Shown: positions 22,809-31,823, counted from the stretch's first letter. The stretch is 64,000 nucleotides of DNA from Enterobacter cloacae (GCA_014169315.1 AP022133.1:1302001-1366000), one strand, 5' to 3'. Notes: generated by a model not told the origin, from the sequence alone. A program made the numbers and translations.

Positions 22809-23111
22809 ATGTTAAGTATTATCATTGACCTTATCAAAAACGGTATAAGTCTTATCAGTAAGAACAAAACCGAAGTTGCTAAGTCAAAAGACGAACTTGA
22901 AACAGAAAAAACAAGTGAAGCACAGGAAACAAACCGTGAAGAGATCAAGGCTGGAAAAGGCTGGAGATCATTTTTAGGTTATGCGTGTACTGGTATTCTT
23001 GTTTATAACTATATCTTAGTACCTATCTTAGATTACTTTGGTATCGTTTTATTCTCATTCCCACTATCTGACATTATCAGAATCATCATTTTGTTACTTA
23101 GTGGTAACTAA
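22809..23111 (+). CDS. Holin-like protein (3TM GTA-holin type)
   Basis: 100 residues. A hydrophobic or amphipathic N-terminal helix (LSIIIDLIKNGISLIS) comes first, then a charged linker of ~35 residues. Two membrane segments follow (FLGYACTGILVYNYILVPILDYFGIVL and IIRIIILLLSGN). The motif GWRSFLGYACTGILVYNYIL is close to the WR-x-GY pattern of holins of the three-TM 'gene-transfer release' family. It would let the signal-less lysozyme reach the cell wall. A strong terminator follows, so it is last in its operon, separate from the lysozyme gene. Confidence 0.7.
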   Translation: MLSIIIDLIKNGISLISKNKTEVAKSKDELETEKTSEAQETNREEIKAGKGWRSFLGYACTGILVYNYILVPILDYFGIVLFSFPLSDIIRIIILLLSGN

Positions 23112-23115
23112 TTAG

Positions 23116-23140
23116 AAAGCCCCTTATGGGGCTTTTTTTT
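23116..23140 (+). terminator. Rho-independent terminator
   Basis: AAAGCCCC, TTAT loop, GGGGCTTTTTTTT directly after the holin-like gene. Confidence 0.93.
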
Positions 23141-23301
23141 AAATTAAGTGGAGAAAATGCATAATGATTACAATCTAATTATAAAACATTGATAGTCGGT
23201 AATGCTTTTGATATGTATATTGCCATTTTTCAGTATGTCTCTTGATAACTCATAGACTATGCTGATAATCTAAAAAAGTATAAATGAGCTTCGAGGCTAT
23301 T

Positions 23302-23562
23302 ATGAAAAATGAAAATGATGTATCCAAAGAAGAGATGTTAAGTACAATAGTGGCACAAGCAAAAGAGTACGCAGCGATCGACTTTGAACAACTTGAAAGA
23401 GATGGTGTCATTAAAAAAGTCAGGGGAGGTTATCTGGTTGTCAAGCATAGTAAACTACCTGATGCGGCTAGAAAGTTAATGAAATCACTTAAGTCTACGA
23501 AAGATGGTGTACAAATGATTATCAGTAAGCCTCCAAAGTCTTTTCTTGATTTAGGGAAGTGA
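23302..23562 (+). CDS. Small hypothetical phage protein
   Basis: 86 residues from ATG 23,302, chosen because GAGG lies about 6 bp upstream; ATG 23,284 is in frame but has no ribosome-binding site. It is charged, with a helical N-terminus (KEEMLSTIVAQAKEYAAIDFEQLERDG), a beta hairpin (IKKVRGGYLVVKHS) and a helical end. The composition resembles small DNA-binding or antitoxin-like proteins, but no family is recognised. It forms a single-gene unit between two terminators, a moron-like arrangement. Confidence 0.6.
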   Translation: MKNENDVSKEEMLSTIVAQAKEYAAIDFEQLERDGVIKKVRGGYLVVKHSKLPDAARKLMKSLKSTKDGVQMIISKPPKSFLDLGK

Positions 23563-23569
23563 TTATGTA

Positions 23570-23593
23570 GGCCTCTTAACCGAGGCCATTTTC
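23570..23593. terminator. Terminator between convergent genes
   Basis: GGCCTC (23,570-23,575), loop TTAACC, GAGGCC (23,582-23,587), then ATTTTC on the plus strand. It can serve the plus-strand hypothetical gene, and it overlaps the end of the minus-strand gene that follows. Confidence 0.75.
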
Positions 23594-24461
23594 ATTTGGG
23601 AGTATTTATATTAATCATGACGTTTTGCTGATTAGCATAAAGTTTTACATCGTTATCATGAAAAGCTATCGTCAATTCTAAACTTTCTGTTTCTTTTAAA
23701 TTTAATGACTGCCTGATTTCTTTCTGATTGGTTTGGACTATCTGAGAGTAATAGTCTACCATTCTTTGAATATACATTAATCTACGTACGTCATGGAAAC
23801 TATCACCATTAGTCATAGTTCCAAATAGTTGATAAACAGTTCCATCTTCCATTTGCATAGCATAGTTACAATGAGCATTTCGTAATGCCATGCGTTGTTT
23901 AGTATCTAAATTATGTCCTGTTATACCTTTCACTCTAAAGTGCTCTATAGATTCAGGAAGATACTTATGAATTTTTTTTATCAGATTTTCATTTACCCAA
24001 ACATCAGAATATCCTCTTCCATGAGGCATAATGTCTATGAAAATGACGGCGTTTTCAAAAAACATACAAAATAAAACAGGACCTGTTCGCTTAAAGAATC
24101 CATTTTTAACGGGTTCTTCAGAAAGATGTAGGTGATGAATATTCCAAGAGTTTAATAGTAGGTCGTTGTAAATGTATTTTGTTGTACTCAAGGAAAGATG
24201 CGGATTTATTGTTAACCCAAGGGTAAGTTTCCTCTTGATGGATTCATATGCCTTTTCTGTTTCTTCAGGTACTTGAATTCCTGGTAGTTCGATTACTAAT
24301 CTTCTTTTATCGCTTGGTATTCTTCTTTGTAAGGCGAAAACAGCTTTTAAATTTTCAATTGTTGTTAAGCTATCATCATATTGAAAACCAAACTGAGCTA
24401 ACTGTTCATCAATATAAGTTCGCATTCCATTTTCAGGTGTGAATTTTATCATATCGAACAT
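23592..24461 (-). CDS. Unrecognised 289-residue protein co-transcribed with phage HAD gene
   Basis: A soluble protein with a mixed alpha/beta appearance and no signal or membrane segment. The middle has a striking block: LLLNSWNIHHLHLSEE, then RTGPVLFCMFFENAVIFID and MPHG followed by VWVNENLIKKIHKYLPESI. I recall similar 'WxIHHLHL...IDIxxHG' text in uncharacterised bacterial proteins but cannot name a family. The block's two beta strands and conserved His residues could suggest a RelE-like nuclease; that is speculative. It starts 13 bp after the HAD stop (ATG 24,461, or 24,452 with better spacing to CAGGGATG). Its place at the phage end beside the att junction is typical for cargo such as defence genes. 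Confidence 0.7.
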   Translation of the reverse strand: MFDMIKFTPENGMRTYIDEQLAQFGFQYDDSLTTIENLKAVFALQRRIPSDKRRLVIELPGIQVPEETEKAYESIKRKLTLGLTINPHLSLSTTKYIYNDLLLNSWNIHHLHLSEEPVKNGFFKRTGPVLFCMFFENAVIFIDIMPHGRGYSDVWVNENLIKKIHKYLPESIEHFRVKGITGHNLDTKQRMALRNAHCNYAMQMEDGTVYQLFGTMTNGDSFHDVRRLMYIQRMVDYYSQIVQTNQKEIRQSLNLKETESLELTIAFHDNDVKLYANQQNVMININTPK

Positions 24462-24474
24462 CCCTGTTTCAGTT

Positions 24475-25311
24475 TCACGCTGTAATTTTTTCTACTGAAA
24501 AGTACTGGTTTAATACATCAGCAATTCCAGTTTCTGTATTGTTACCTATTACTAAATCAGCACACGCTTTCACTTCATCAACAGCGTTACCCATAGCAAC
24601 ACCCAGGCCAGCAGTCTCCAGCATACTTAGATCGTTGAAATTATCACCAAAGGCCATAACCTGGCTCATAGATAAGCCTTGCGATTCTACCCATTGTGCC
24701 AGGCGTTTACCCTTACTGTTTCCGGCTTGTGCTATGTCTACTTGGTCGTGCCAAGACCATTCACAAGCAAGGCCAAGCTCACGCTCTACGATCTGACCAA
24801 AGCGATGTAGTTTTTCAGTATCAGAATCAGTAAGGGCGAATTTCCATATAGCATCAACATTTTGAGAGGCTTCACTCAGAGAGGGTACTTGTTTGAATAC
24901 TGGACGTTGTGACTCTGGAAGAGATTTAGCCCAATTTTCTGTACGGATAATATGCCCCGTTGGATTTTGATAAAACATGGCATCATCGGCATACATCAGA
25001 CTATGAACATTGTAACTATCAAGTAGGTTTACTAATTGAGTAGCTTGTTCTGGTTGTAATGGGTCTGAGGCAATAACTCTTTTTTCGGCGTAATCGTACA
25101 ATAAAGCACCGTTACAACATATAGCTGGTGTATTCAGTGCTAATGCCTGATAAAAAGGATGGATGGCTACAAAGTGCCGTCCGGTAACTATGACAACCTT
25201 TGCCCCTGATTTACGGGCATTCTGTAGGGCAGTTAATGAGGCTGGTAAAATAGTTTTTTCTGGCGTCAATAAAGTGCCGTCCAGATCAAGGGCGATTACC
25301 TGATAGTCCAT
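24475..25311 (-). CDS. Phage-borne YbhA-like HAD phosphatase (Cof family)
   Basis: 278 residues from ATG 25,311 with AGGTGA upstream. HAD motif I is ALDLDGTLL (nucleophile Asp9, acid Asp11). Motif II Thr is in VIVTGRH, motif III Lys in NSKGKRL and motif IV in FGDNFNDLSML. The C2-type cap has the WSWHDQVDI text of YbhA. E. coli YbhA dephosphorylates pyridoxal 5'-phosphate and some sugar phosphates, and this copy probably does the same. By eye, 51 of the first 71 residues equal the truncated host YbhA, so it is a diverged homologue and not a duplicate of the interrupted gene. It may replace the activity lost by integration. The 289-residue gene follows in the same transcript. Confidence 0.9.
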   Translation of the reverse strand: MDYQVIALDLDGTLLTPEKTILPASLTALQNARKSGAKVVIVTGRHFVAIHPFYQALALNTPAICCNGALLYDYAEKRVIASDPLQPEQATQLVNLLDSYNVHSLMYADDAMFYQNPTGHIIRTENWAKSLPESQRPVFKQVPSLSEASQNVDAIWKFALTDSDTEKLHRFGQIVERELGLACEWSWHDQVDIAQAGNSKGKRLAQWVESQGLSMSQVMAFGDNFNDLSMLETAGLGVAMGNAVDEVKACADLVIGNNTETGIADVLNQYFSVEKITA

Positions 25312-25464
25312 GTAGTGATTCACCTGATTTTGGTATGTAGTTTTTCCGATAGTACACCGCTTTGCGGCTACGACGAAACAAGGTGAAGAGAGTCTTGTTG
25401 AGCACTGGAACAACGTTGGATACTGGCGTATTGCCCTGGATTGGTGAAAATGTTGTAATAAGCG

Positions 25465-25686
25465 TCACACACTCAAGTAGGTGCCATTGCAGCAAATTGC
25501 AGGTGTATCTAACGCCAGTGCCTGATAAAAAGGGTGAATGGCAACGTGATGTCGACCCGTTACGATAAGGAGTTGATATCCCACTTCCTGCGCACGTTTG
25601 AGCGCTTCAAGGGAAGAGGGAAGAAGGGTTTTTTGCGGCGTAAGTAAGGTACCGTCTAAATCCAGAGCAATCACACGCGAGGTCAT
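25465..25686 (-). pseudogene. ybhA: 5' fragment of host ybhA at the right prophage junction
   Basis: The 73-codon frame begins MTSRVIALDLDGTLLTPQ and runs through VTGRHHVAIHPFYQALAL to AICCNGTYL, as in YbhA. It then hits unrelated codons (SV, stop). YbhA has about 270 residues, so the cap domain and motifs III-IV are lost. The break at about 25,474-25,480 marks the phage-host junction. The remainder should lie at the left prophage end. The fragment is divergent from pgl, the normal neighbour. Confidence 0.93.
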
Positions 25687-25826
25687 TTATTTTTCCGGGT
25701 TAATATTGAATTTATGTTCTGATGGGATGGTACACCGAGAGGCGGATGCTTCAAAACTCCCGACGACAATTCAGCATTCACCGTCAAAAGTTAACTACTT
25801 TCATGCGCAGTGAGGAGTGAGTATTC

Positions 25827-26822
25827 ATGAAACAAACCGTTTATACCGCCAGTCCTGAAAGCCAGCAGATCCACGTCTGGCGTTTAAATGCCGGAGGGAC
25901 ACTCACGCTGGTTCAGGTCGTTGATGTACCAGGACAGGTTCAGCCGATGGTCATCAGCCCGGATAAACGTTTCTTGTACGTGGGCGTGCGCCCTGAGTTT
26001 CGCGTGTTGGCCTACCGTATCTCCCCAGATGATGGTGCGCTGACTTACACCGCAGAAGCCCCCTTGCCGGGAAGCCCGACCCATATCTCCACCGATCGCA
26101 AAGGCCACTTCGTCTTCAGCGGCTCTTACAACGCCGGTTGCGTGAGCGTGACGCGTCTGGAAGACGGTATTCCGGTAGAAATGGTTGACGTGGTTGAAGG
26201 ACTGGAAGGTTGCCACTCGGCGAATATCTCTCCGGACAACCGCACTCTGTGGGTACCTGCGCTGAAGCAGGATCGTATCTGCCTGTTTACCCTGAGCGAT
26301 GATGGCAATCTGGTGGCGCAAAGTCCTGCTGAAGTGACTACCGTAGAGGGCGCAGGCCCGCGCCACATGGTCTTCCATCCAAACCAGCAGTATGCCTACG
26401 TGGTCAATGAGCTGAACAGCTCTGTGGACGTGTGGGAGCTGAAAGATCCTAACGGTCAGGTTGAGTGCGTGCAGACGCTGGATATGATGCCGTCTGGCTT
26501 CTCTGACACCCGCTGGGCGGCAGATATTCACATCACGCCGGATGGCCGTCATCTGTATGCCTGCGACCGTACCTCCAGCCTGATTACCGTGTTCAGCGTT
26601 TCCGAAGACGGTAGCGTGCTGGCGATCGAAGGTTTCCAGCCAACGGAAACCCAGCCGCGCGGCTTTAATATTGATCACAGTGGCAAATACCTGATTGCGG
26701 CGGGACAGAAATCCCACCACATTGCGCTGTATGAGATCAAAGGTGAGCAGGGCTTGCTGGAAGAGAAAGGGCGTTATGCCGTAGGCCAGGGGCCAATGTG
26801 GGTGGTTGTTAACGCGCACTAA
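25827..26822 (+). CDS. pgl: 6-phosphogluconolactonase
   Basis: 331 residues, nearly colinear with E. coli Pgl (YbhE), a seven-bladed propeller lactonase of the pentose phosphate pathway. It hydrolyses 6-phosphogluconolactone to 6-phosphogluconate in the cytosol. Typical blade repeats are visible: [74 protein letters not shown] and [29 protein letters not shown] precedes ATG 25,827. It is transcribed away from ybhA, as in E. coli, and ends at a strong terminator. Confidence 0.98.
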   Translation: MKQTVYTASPESQQIHVWRLNAGGTLTLVQVVDVPGQVQPMVISPDKRFLYVGVRPEFRVLAYRISPDDGALTYTAEAPLPGSPTHISTDRKGHFVFSGSYNAGCVSVTRLEDGIPVEMVDVVEGLEGCHSANISPDNRTLWVPALKQDRICLFTLSDDGNLVAQSPAEVTTVEGAGPRHMVFHPNQQYAYVVNELNSSVDVWELKDPNGQVECVQTLDMMPSGFSDTRWAADIHITPDGRHLYACDRTSSLITVFSVSEDGSVLAIEGFQPTETQPRGFNIDHSGKYLIAAGQKSHHIALYEIKGEQGLLEEKGRYAVGQGPMWVVVNAH

Positions 26823-26834
26823 GCGGCTAAAAGC

Positions 26835-26863
26835 AAAAAACCTCGCGAATGCGAGGTTTTTTT
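26835..26863 (+). terminator. pgl terminator
   Basis: An A-run, then CCTCGC GAAT GCGAGG, then seven T, starting 13 bp after the pgl stop. Confidence 0.93.
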
Positions 26864-26883
26864 ATGCCCGGTGGTAGCCGGGT

Positions 26884-26907
26884 GAGCACATCAAAACGTA
26901 ACCAACA
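26884..26907 (+). repeat. Direct repeat, copy 1
   Basis: 24 bp beginning GAGCACATCAAAACGTAACC. It matches copy 2 at 27,175-27,198 except for G/A at the 15th base. Confidence 0.8.
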
Positions 26908-27174
26908 TGGTCATCATAATATTGGCTTAAGGCGATGTAAATTCATCGTCAATAAAGAAAAGAGATCACGGAATGAACACATAATATTATTTATAAAATA
27001 ATCAGTTGGTTAGTGGCGTTTTCTTTATAGATTCCTAAACTGGTTTTATCTGTTTTTATGTACAGTAGTGATTTGATATCATTCTGTCCGTTGGTTTGAT
27101 GTGTTGCAGTTCCGAAATTCAGGATCCTTTTTAAGTCCTGGCTGTCGGGTGGTGCCGACAGTGCCTAAACTGCG

Positions 27175-27198
27175 GAGCACATCAAAACATAACCAACA
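27175..27198 (+). repeat. Direct repeat, copy 2
   Basis: 24 bp beginning GAGCACATCAAAACATAACC, about 70 bp before the mini-protein start. It could be a duplicated regulatory site or the scar of a lost insertion. Confidence 0.8.
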
Positions 27199-27266
27199 CA
27201 CCTTCTGGTGACAGGCAGCGGAAAGGTAAGCCAGAGGAGAAGTGCTCTATACCAAAGGAGTGGCGT

Positions 27267-27356
27267 ATGAGCGGTGTGGAATGGGCAATTCTGTTCCTGC
27301 AACTCATGGTTGCTATCATGCAACTACTGGATGCGTATCTGAAGTTTGGGGCCTGA
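27267..27356 (+). CDS. 29-residue single-pass membrane mini-protein
   Basis: The frame MSGVEWAILFLQLMVAIMQL to ...YLKFGA is a single hydrophobic helix with a short polar start and end. A near-perfect AAAGGAG site lies 7 bp before the ATG. A strong terminator lies 14 bp after the stop, so this looks like a complete tiny gene. Enterobacterial mini-proteins of this size sit in the inner membrane and tune transporters or stress responses. Which one this is I do not know. Confidence 0.7.
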   Translation: MSGVEWAILFLQLMVAIMQLLDAYLKFGA

Positions 27357-27370
27357 CGCATTCAGTCGCA

Positions 27371-27400
27371 GTAAAAGGGGGATTGAAATCCCCCTTTTAC
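27371..27400. terminator. Bidirectional terminator
   Basis: GTAAAAGGGGG (27,371-27,381) pairs with CCCCCTTTTAC (27,390-27,400). It serves the mini-protein and convergent ybhC. Confidence 0.85.
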
Positions 27401-27407
27401 TCACATC

Positions 27408-28691
27408 TTACTGCTTCGGCTCAGCAACCACTTTGCTACCCAGCCCGCGGTTGTTGTATTCCCACATGCGGTTGAAGTTAGCGTCGTTCAGATTGCGCTG
27501 CACGTTTCCTTTATCGTCCACAGCACCGGTATTGCCGGAGAACGGACGTTTAGAGATGGCCGCATCTGCCCACGGTTTTGCCATGTTGAAACCTTCGTTG
27601 ATCACGCTGTCGCGGATCACAACCTGACCGTTGGTGGCGGAGTCCACATCCAGAGAACGGCCCAGTTGCGCCACATTGTCACCGGATGCGGTGAAGCGGC
27701 TGTTCACTGCCAGGAAACCGTAGAAGAGGTTAGACGGTGTCGCCGGAGCAAACACATAACCTTCCTGTTGAGTACGTGAGTTCACCACGCGGAAGTCGGT
27801 GTTATCAAACACCACCGCACCGCGACCAGACACCAGGTCCACGTCGCCTTCAACGTAGCTGTTGGTCACCAGAGTACGTGTCAGACGGTTATTCTGCAGG
27901 GTGTTCTGCACGCCACTGTTGGTCACGAAGAAGGTGTTCTGGCGGCCCAGAATGTTCACGTTGTTAATCTGCACCTGGTCGCCATCGCTACGCAGTGCCA
28001 CGGCCTGATGGTTGCCCGCGTCAACGCTGTCACCCAGGGTGTTCTGAATGGTCAGGTTTTGCAGCTGCAGGCCGTTGTTCTGTGACCAGAATACGGCAGA
28101 GCACATCACGCCAATGGTGGCGGAGCGCTTGCTCTGACAGTTATCAAACATATACCACGCGGGTTTACCTGGCATGTATTTCCCTGCCGGGTTCACCAGA
28201 CGACGCCAGGTGGTGCTATCGGTTTCAGAATCAATCGCCAGACCAATTTTCACGTCGAGCGCTTTTTCGCCCAGGCCGTAAAGAGTAATACTGCCTGGTG
28301 CGGCCGGAACGTAAACGGTGCCTTCATAGTCACCTGGCAGGATCGCGATGTACTGACGTGATGCACTGTGTTTGGTGATGGCAGCGTCAACCGCAGCCTG
28401 AACAGAGGTATGCGTTACGCCCTGCGCACCTGCCGGGCCAACAACGAAGTCAGGCTGCTTCGGCAGGTTAACAGAAGACGGTGTCCACGGTGCAGCGTTC
28501 GGATCCATCGCTGAGAAGTAGTGTGCGCGGTTGAAGTTTTTCGCTTCATCAGCGGACAGGATCGGACGGGAAGCGGTACCCGGCGCAACCTGCTCAGAAG
28601 GCCGCTGATCCGGTGGAGTTGAGCTGCATGCGGATAATGTCACGCCAAAGGCGAGTGCTAACGCCAGACGGGAAATCCTGGAAATGTTCAA
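27408..28691 (-). CDS. ybhC: Pectinesterase-family outer-membrane lipoprotein YbhC
   Basis: 427 residues. A lipoprotein signal peptide with lipobox LSAC (Cys22) is followed by a right-handed beta-helix of the pectin methylesterase family: VQAAVDAAI near the start, QNNGLQLQNLTIQNTLGD, QAVALRSDGDQVQINNVNILGRQNTFF and VEGDVDLVSGRGAVVFDN. The E. coli protein is an outer-membrane lipoprotein reported to have acyl-CoA thioesterase activity; its role is unclear. Pectinesterase substrates are not expected in this host. It is a single gene between the mini-protein terminator and the hut control region. Confidence 0.95.
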   Translation of the reverse strand: MNISRISRLALALAFGVTLSACSSTPPDQRPSEQVAPGTASRPILSADEAKNFNRAHYFSAMDPNAAPWTPSSVNLPKQPDFVVGPAGAQGVTHTSVQAAVDAAITKHSASRQYIAILPGDYEGTVYVPAAPGSITLYGLGEKALDVKIGLAIDSETDSTTWRRLVNPAGKYMPGKPAWYMFDNCQSKRSATIGVMCSAVFWSQNNGLQLQNLTIQNTLGDSVDAGNHQAVALRSDGDQVQINNVNILGRQNTFFVTNSGVQNTLQNNRLTRTLVTNSYVEGDVDLVSGRGAVVFDNTDFRVVNSRTQQEGYVFAPATPSNLFYGFLAVNSRFTASGDNVAQLGRSLDVDSATNGQVVIRDSVINEGFNMAKPWADAAISKRPFSGNTGAVDDKGNVQRNLNDANFNRMWEYNNRGLGSKVVAEPKQ

Positions 28692-28881
28692 GGTAGAGCT
28701 CCTGGGTATGCAAGTCTTTACGGGATAGACGAAATAGCCTGCTTTTTTATACTAAGTTGAGCGAAACGGGAAGATCAAAAGGGTAAAAGTTGCATTTTTC
28801 ACCCTCAGGAGGCAGGGAAGTCATCACAAATAAATAACATTTTCCACAAAGTCGGTTGACAGCAGACAGCAGATGAAAATA

Positions 28882-28897
28882 AATGTCTATACAACCC
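28882..28897. promoter_or_regulatory. Candidate HutC operator upstream of hutI
   Basis: TGTCTATACAA at 28,884-28,894 is identical to the core found before hutU at 31,898-31,908. Its position between ybhC and hutI, shortly before the hutI start, suits repression by HutC with urocanate as inducer. Confidence 0.75.
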
Positions 28898-28916
28898 ATG
28901 ACAAGTGAAACGCCCC

Positions 28917-30140
28917 ATGCAGCAGCTTCATCCCAACGATGTGATATGGCGAAATGCGCGACTGGCAACAATGGTTCCCGGTGAGTCTGCGCCGTATGGC
29001 CTGAAAGAACAACACGCCCTGGTGGTTCGCGGTCAGACACTTCTGGCCGTCGTGCCTGAGTCAGACACCCCTTCCGGGCATCATAACAGCGTCGATCTCC
29101 AGGGGCGTCTGGTGACGCCGGGTCTTATCGACTGTCATACCCACCTGGTGTTTGGCGGCGATCGCGCGGCGGAATGGGAGCAACGCCTGAACGGTATTTC
29201 ATACCAGACCATCAGCGCGCAGGGCGGTGGAATTAACGCTACCGTGACGGCGACTCGCAACAGCACACCAGAAACCTTGTTGCGCCTGGCGCAGCAGCGT
29301 CTTCAGCGTTTGATGGCTGAAGGCGTAACGACCCTTGAAATTAAATCGGGATACGGGCTGAACGCCGAAGCCGAAGAGAAGATGCTGCAGGTGGCGAATC
29401 AGCTTGCGCAGGATAATCCGGTCGACATCAGCCCAACGCTGCTTGCCGCTCATGCCGTGCCCGCAGAATACCGACAGAACCCCGACGCTTATCTGGCGCT
29501 GGTCTGCGAAGAGATCATGCCCTCCCTGTGGCAAAAAGGCCTGTTCGAAGCGGTGGATGTCTTTTGTGAAAATGTGGGCTTCACGCTGGCGCAAACCGAG
29601 CGGCTCTTCCAGGCCGCTGTCGCGCTGGGGATTCCGGTGAAAGGGCACGTGGAGCAGTTGTCGAATCAGGGCGGTGCCGCGCTGGTCAGTCGCTATAAAG
29701 GGCTTTCCGCCGATCATATTGAATATCTCGACGAGACAGGCATTCAGGCGATGGCACACAACGGCACGGTTGCGGTGCTGTTACCTGGCGCATTCTATTT
29801 TCTTCAGGAGCGTCAGCGCCCACCTGTTGAACAGCTCAGAAAACAGGGCATACCGATGGCCGTTGCCACCGACTACAACCCTGGCACCAGCCCGTTTGCG
29901 AGCATTCATCTGGCGATGAATATGGCCTGTGTTCAGTTTGGTCTGACACCAGAAGAAGCCTGGGCAGGCGTGACGCGACATGCGGCGCAGGCGCTGGGAC
30001 GTGGCGCGACGCACGGGCAATTACAGGCCGGATACGTGGCTGACTTTATCGTCTGGGATGCGCACCACCCGGTGGAAATGGTCTACGAGCCGGGACGCAA
30101 TCCGCTGTATCAACGTATTTTCCGTGGGGAGGGAGTATGA
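28917..30140 (+). CDS. hutI: Imidazolonepropionase
   Basis: 407 residues from ATG 28,917 (a GTG at 28,905 is in frame but less like the family). This is an amidohydrolase-fold enzyme, third step of histidine degradation, opening imidazolone-5-propionate to N-formimino-glutamate. Metal and substrate motifs are [56 protein letters not shown] and [12 protein letters not shown]. It is first gene of the hutI-hutG-hutC unit and its stop overlaps the hutG start by 4 bp. Confidence 0.97.
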   Translation: MQQLHPNDVIWRNARLATMVPGESAPYGLKEQHALVVRGQTLLAVVPESDTPSGHHNSVDLQGRLVTPGLIDCHTHLVFGGDRAAEWEQRLNGISYQTISAQGGGINATVTATRNSTPETLLRLAQQRLQRLMAEGVTTLEIKSGYGLNAEAEEKMLQVANQLAQDNPVDISPTLLAAHAVPAEYRQNPDAYLALVCEEIMPSLWQKGLFEAVDVFCENVGFTLAQTERLFQAAVALGIPVKGHVEQLSNQGGAALVSRYKGLSADHIEYLDETGIQAMAHNGTVAVLLPGAFYFLQERQRPPVEQLRKQGIPMAVATDYNPGTSPFASIHLAMNMACVQFGLTPEEAWAGVTRHAAQALGRGATHGQLQAGYVADFIVWDAHHPVEMVYEPGRNPLYQRIFRGEGV

Positions 30141-31075
30141 CGCTCTGGCGGCCCGTTTCACAGACAGTCTGGCAGGGGCGCGATGACAGCGCCGAAGCCA
30201 GCAATGCAAAACGCATTTTCCAGACAATACACCAGCCGGAACAGTTTGCTCCCATATCATCAGGTATTGCCCTGATAGGGTTTGAATGCGATGAAGGGGT
30301 AAAGCGTAATCATGGCAGACCCGGAGCAGTGCAGGCTCCCGATGTACTGCGCAGGGCGCTGGCAAATATGGCCAGCCATCAGGGACATGAACGGCTGGCA
30401 GATATGGGCTCCATTTCCGTTGAGGGCGATGCGCTGGAGGCCGCTCAGCGGGCGTTAAGTGATGCAGTGACGTCATGCCAGCGCGCCGGAATGCGCACGC
30501 TGGTTTTGGGCGGTGGGCACGAAACCGCCTGGGCGCACGGGCGCGGGGTGCTGGATGCATTCCCGGACGACCGCGTGGTGGTGATCAACCTTGATGCGCA
30601 TCTTGATCTGCGCAAGGCCGAATGCGCGACCTCCGGTACACCGTTTCGCCAGCTGGCTCACTACTGCGCCGAACAGTCGCGGGTGTTTCAGTATGCCTGC
30701 TTTGGCGTAAGCCGCGCGGCGAATACTCAGGCGCTGTGGGATGAGGCGGAACGACTGAACGTGACGCTGGTGGAAGATCTCCATTTCCGTCGCGATGCGT
30801 TACCTTCACTGGAAAAGGTGCTGGCGCAGGCCGATCGCGTTTACCTTACCATTGACCTGGATGTCCTGCCCGCAGGTGAGATGCCTGCCGTCTCTGCACC
30901 CGCGGCGTTAGGGATACCCGCGCTGGAGCTTTTGCCAGTTATTGAACGTATTTGTCGTAGTGGAAAATTACAGGCGGCGGATCTGGTAGAGTTCAACCCG
31001 CACTACGATCGGGACGGACAAGGGGCACGGCTTGCTGCCCGTCTGGCCTGGCAAATTGCTCACTGGTGGGCATAA
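30137..31075 (+). CDS. hutG: Formimidoylglutamase
   Basis: 312 residues of the ureohydrolase (arginase/agmatinase) fold. Mn-binding motifs are [18 protein letters not shown] and TIDLDVLPA. It converts N-formimino-L-glutamate to glutamate and formamide, the last step of the five-gene Hut pathway. ATG 30,137 overlaps the hutI stop. The arrangement matches Klebsiella and Salmonella hut operons. Confidence 0.97.
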   Translation: MTLWRPVSQTVWQGRDDSAEASNAKRIFQTIHQPEQFAPISSGIALIGFECDEGVKRNHGRPGAVQAPDVLRRALANMASHQGHERLADMGSISVEGDALEAAQRALSDAVTSCQRAGMRTLVLGGGHETAWAHGRGVLDAFPDDRVVVINLDAHLDLRKAECATSGTPFRQLAHYCAEQSRVFQYACFGVSRAANTQALWDEAERLNVTLVEDLHFRRDALPSLEKVLAQADRVYLTIDLDVLPAGEMPAVSAPAALGIPALELLPVIERICRSGKLQAADLVEFNPHYDRDGQGARLAARLAWQIAHWWA

Positions 31076-31091
31076 CAACACTGAAGGAGTC

Positions 31092-31823
31092 ATGATGTTT
31101 TCTCGCTCACCTCAATCCAGCCCTCCTGCGCCTTTTTATGAAAAGGTAAAGCAGGCGATAAGCGAAAAAATTGCTGCTGGCGTCTGGCGTCCTCACGATC
31201 GCATTCCGTCGGAGGCTGAGCTGGTGGCGCAGTTTGGTTTTAGCCGGATGACCATCAACCGGGCGCTACGCGAACTGACGGATGAAGGTCTTCTGGTGCG
31301 CCTGCAGGGGGTCGGAACGTTTGTGGCTGAACCCAAAGGACAGTCAGCGCTGTTTGAAATCCGCAGCATTGCCGATGAGATTGCTGCGCGTAACCATCAG
31401 CACCATTGCGAAGTACTGGTGCTCGAAGAGACGCAGGCCAGCGCCGAGCAGGCCGTGGAGCTGAACGTCAAGGAGGGAACCCGCATCTTTCATTCCGTGA
31501 TGGTGCATTTTGAGAACGATATTCCGGTGCAGATTGAAGACCGCTGCGTAAATGCTGAGCGGGTGCCGGATTACCTTGTTCAGGATTATACCCACACTAC
31601 GCCGCATGCGTATCTTTCGCTCGTTGCACCGCTGACGGAAGGGGAGCACATCGTGGAAGCGGTGCGCGCCACACCGCAGGAGTGCGAGCTGTTGCGGATT
31701 AAGGAGCATGATCCGTGCCTGCTGATCCGCCGTCGAACCTGGTCATCATCGCAGATTGTGTCGCATGCAAAGCTGCTTTTCCCCGGGGATCGTTACCGGC
31801 TGCAGGGCCACTTTATGTCATAA
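31092..31823 (+). CDS. hutC: Histidine utilisation repressor, GntR/HutC family
   Basis: 243 residues. The N-terminal GntR winged helix is PFYEKVKQAISEKIAAGVW...GFSRMTINRALRELTDEGLL. The C-terminal UTRA effector domain (residues ~95-240) binds urocanate in this family. GAAGGAG precedes ATG 31,092; a second ATG follows at 31,095. It is the last gene of hutIGC, so the repressor controls its own unit and the hutUH unit just downstream through the shared TGTCTATACAA sites. Confidence 0.96.
   Translation: MMFSRSPQSSPPAPFYEKVKQAISEKIAAGVWRPHDRIPSEAELVAQFGFSRMTINRALRELTDEGLLVRLQGVGTFVAEPKGQSALFEIRSIADEIAARNHQHHCEVLVLEETQASAEQAVELNVKEGTRIFHSVMVHFENDIPVQIEDRCVNAERVPDYLVQDYTHTTPHAYLSLVAPLTEGEHIVEAVRATPQECELLRIKEHDPCLLIRRRTWSSSQIVSHAKLLFPGDRYRLQGHFMS

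Larger units (their letters stand above)
26864..27266. other. Intergenic region with a direct repeat, pgl to mini-protein
   Basis: About 400 bp. Near-identical 24-bp copies starting GAGCACATCAAAAC lie at 26,884-26,907 and 27,175-27,198 (one base different), 291 bp apart. AT-rich DNA between them could hold promoters. A GCTGTCGGGTGGTGCCGACAG hairpin sits at 27,141-27,161. The 3' end has the strong AAAGGAG site of the mini-protein. The region may contain an untranslated RNA, but I cannot define one. Confidence 0.45.

Noticed and set aside
24475..25311. Reading the HAD gene as the host ybhA and the short copy as a duplicate
   Set aside because: The full-length copy has phage-like base composition, a different start (MDYQ rather than MTSR) and ~70% identity. 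The short copy is adjacent to pgl in host order and has host composition. The short one is therefore the interrupted host gene.
25286..25495. Minus-strand frame in the phage-host junction DNA
   Set aside because: It runs across the junction from host-derived into phage DNA and has no ribosome-binding site or recognisable text.
25884..26819. 311-codon minus-strand frame opposite pgl
   Set aside because: An antisense shadow of a well-conserved pgl gene in GC-rich DNA, without ribosome-binding site or protein-like composition.
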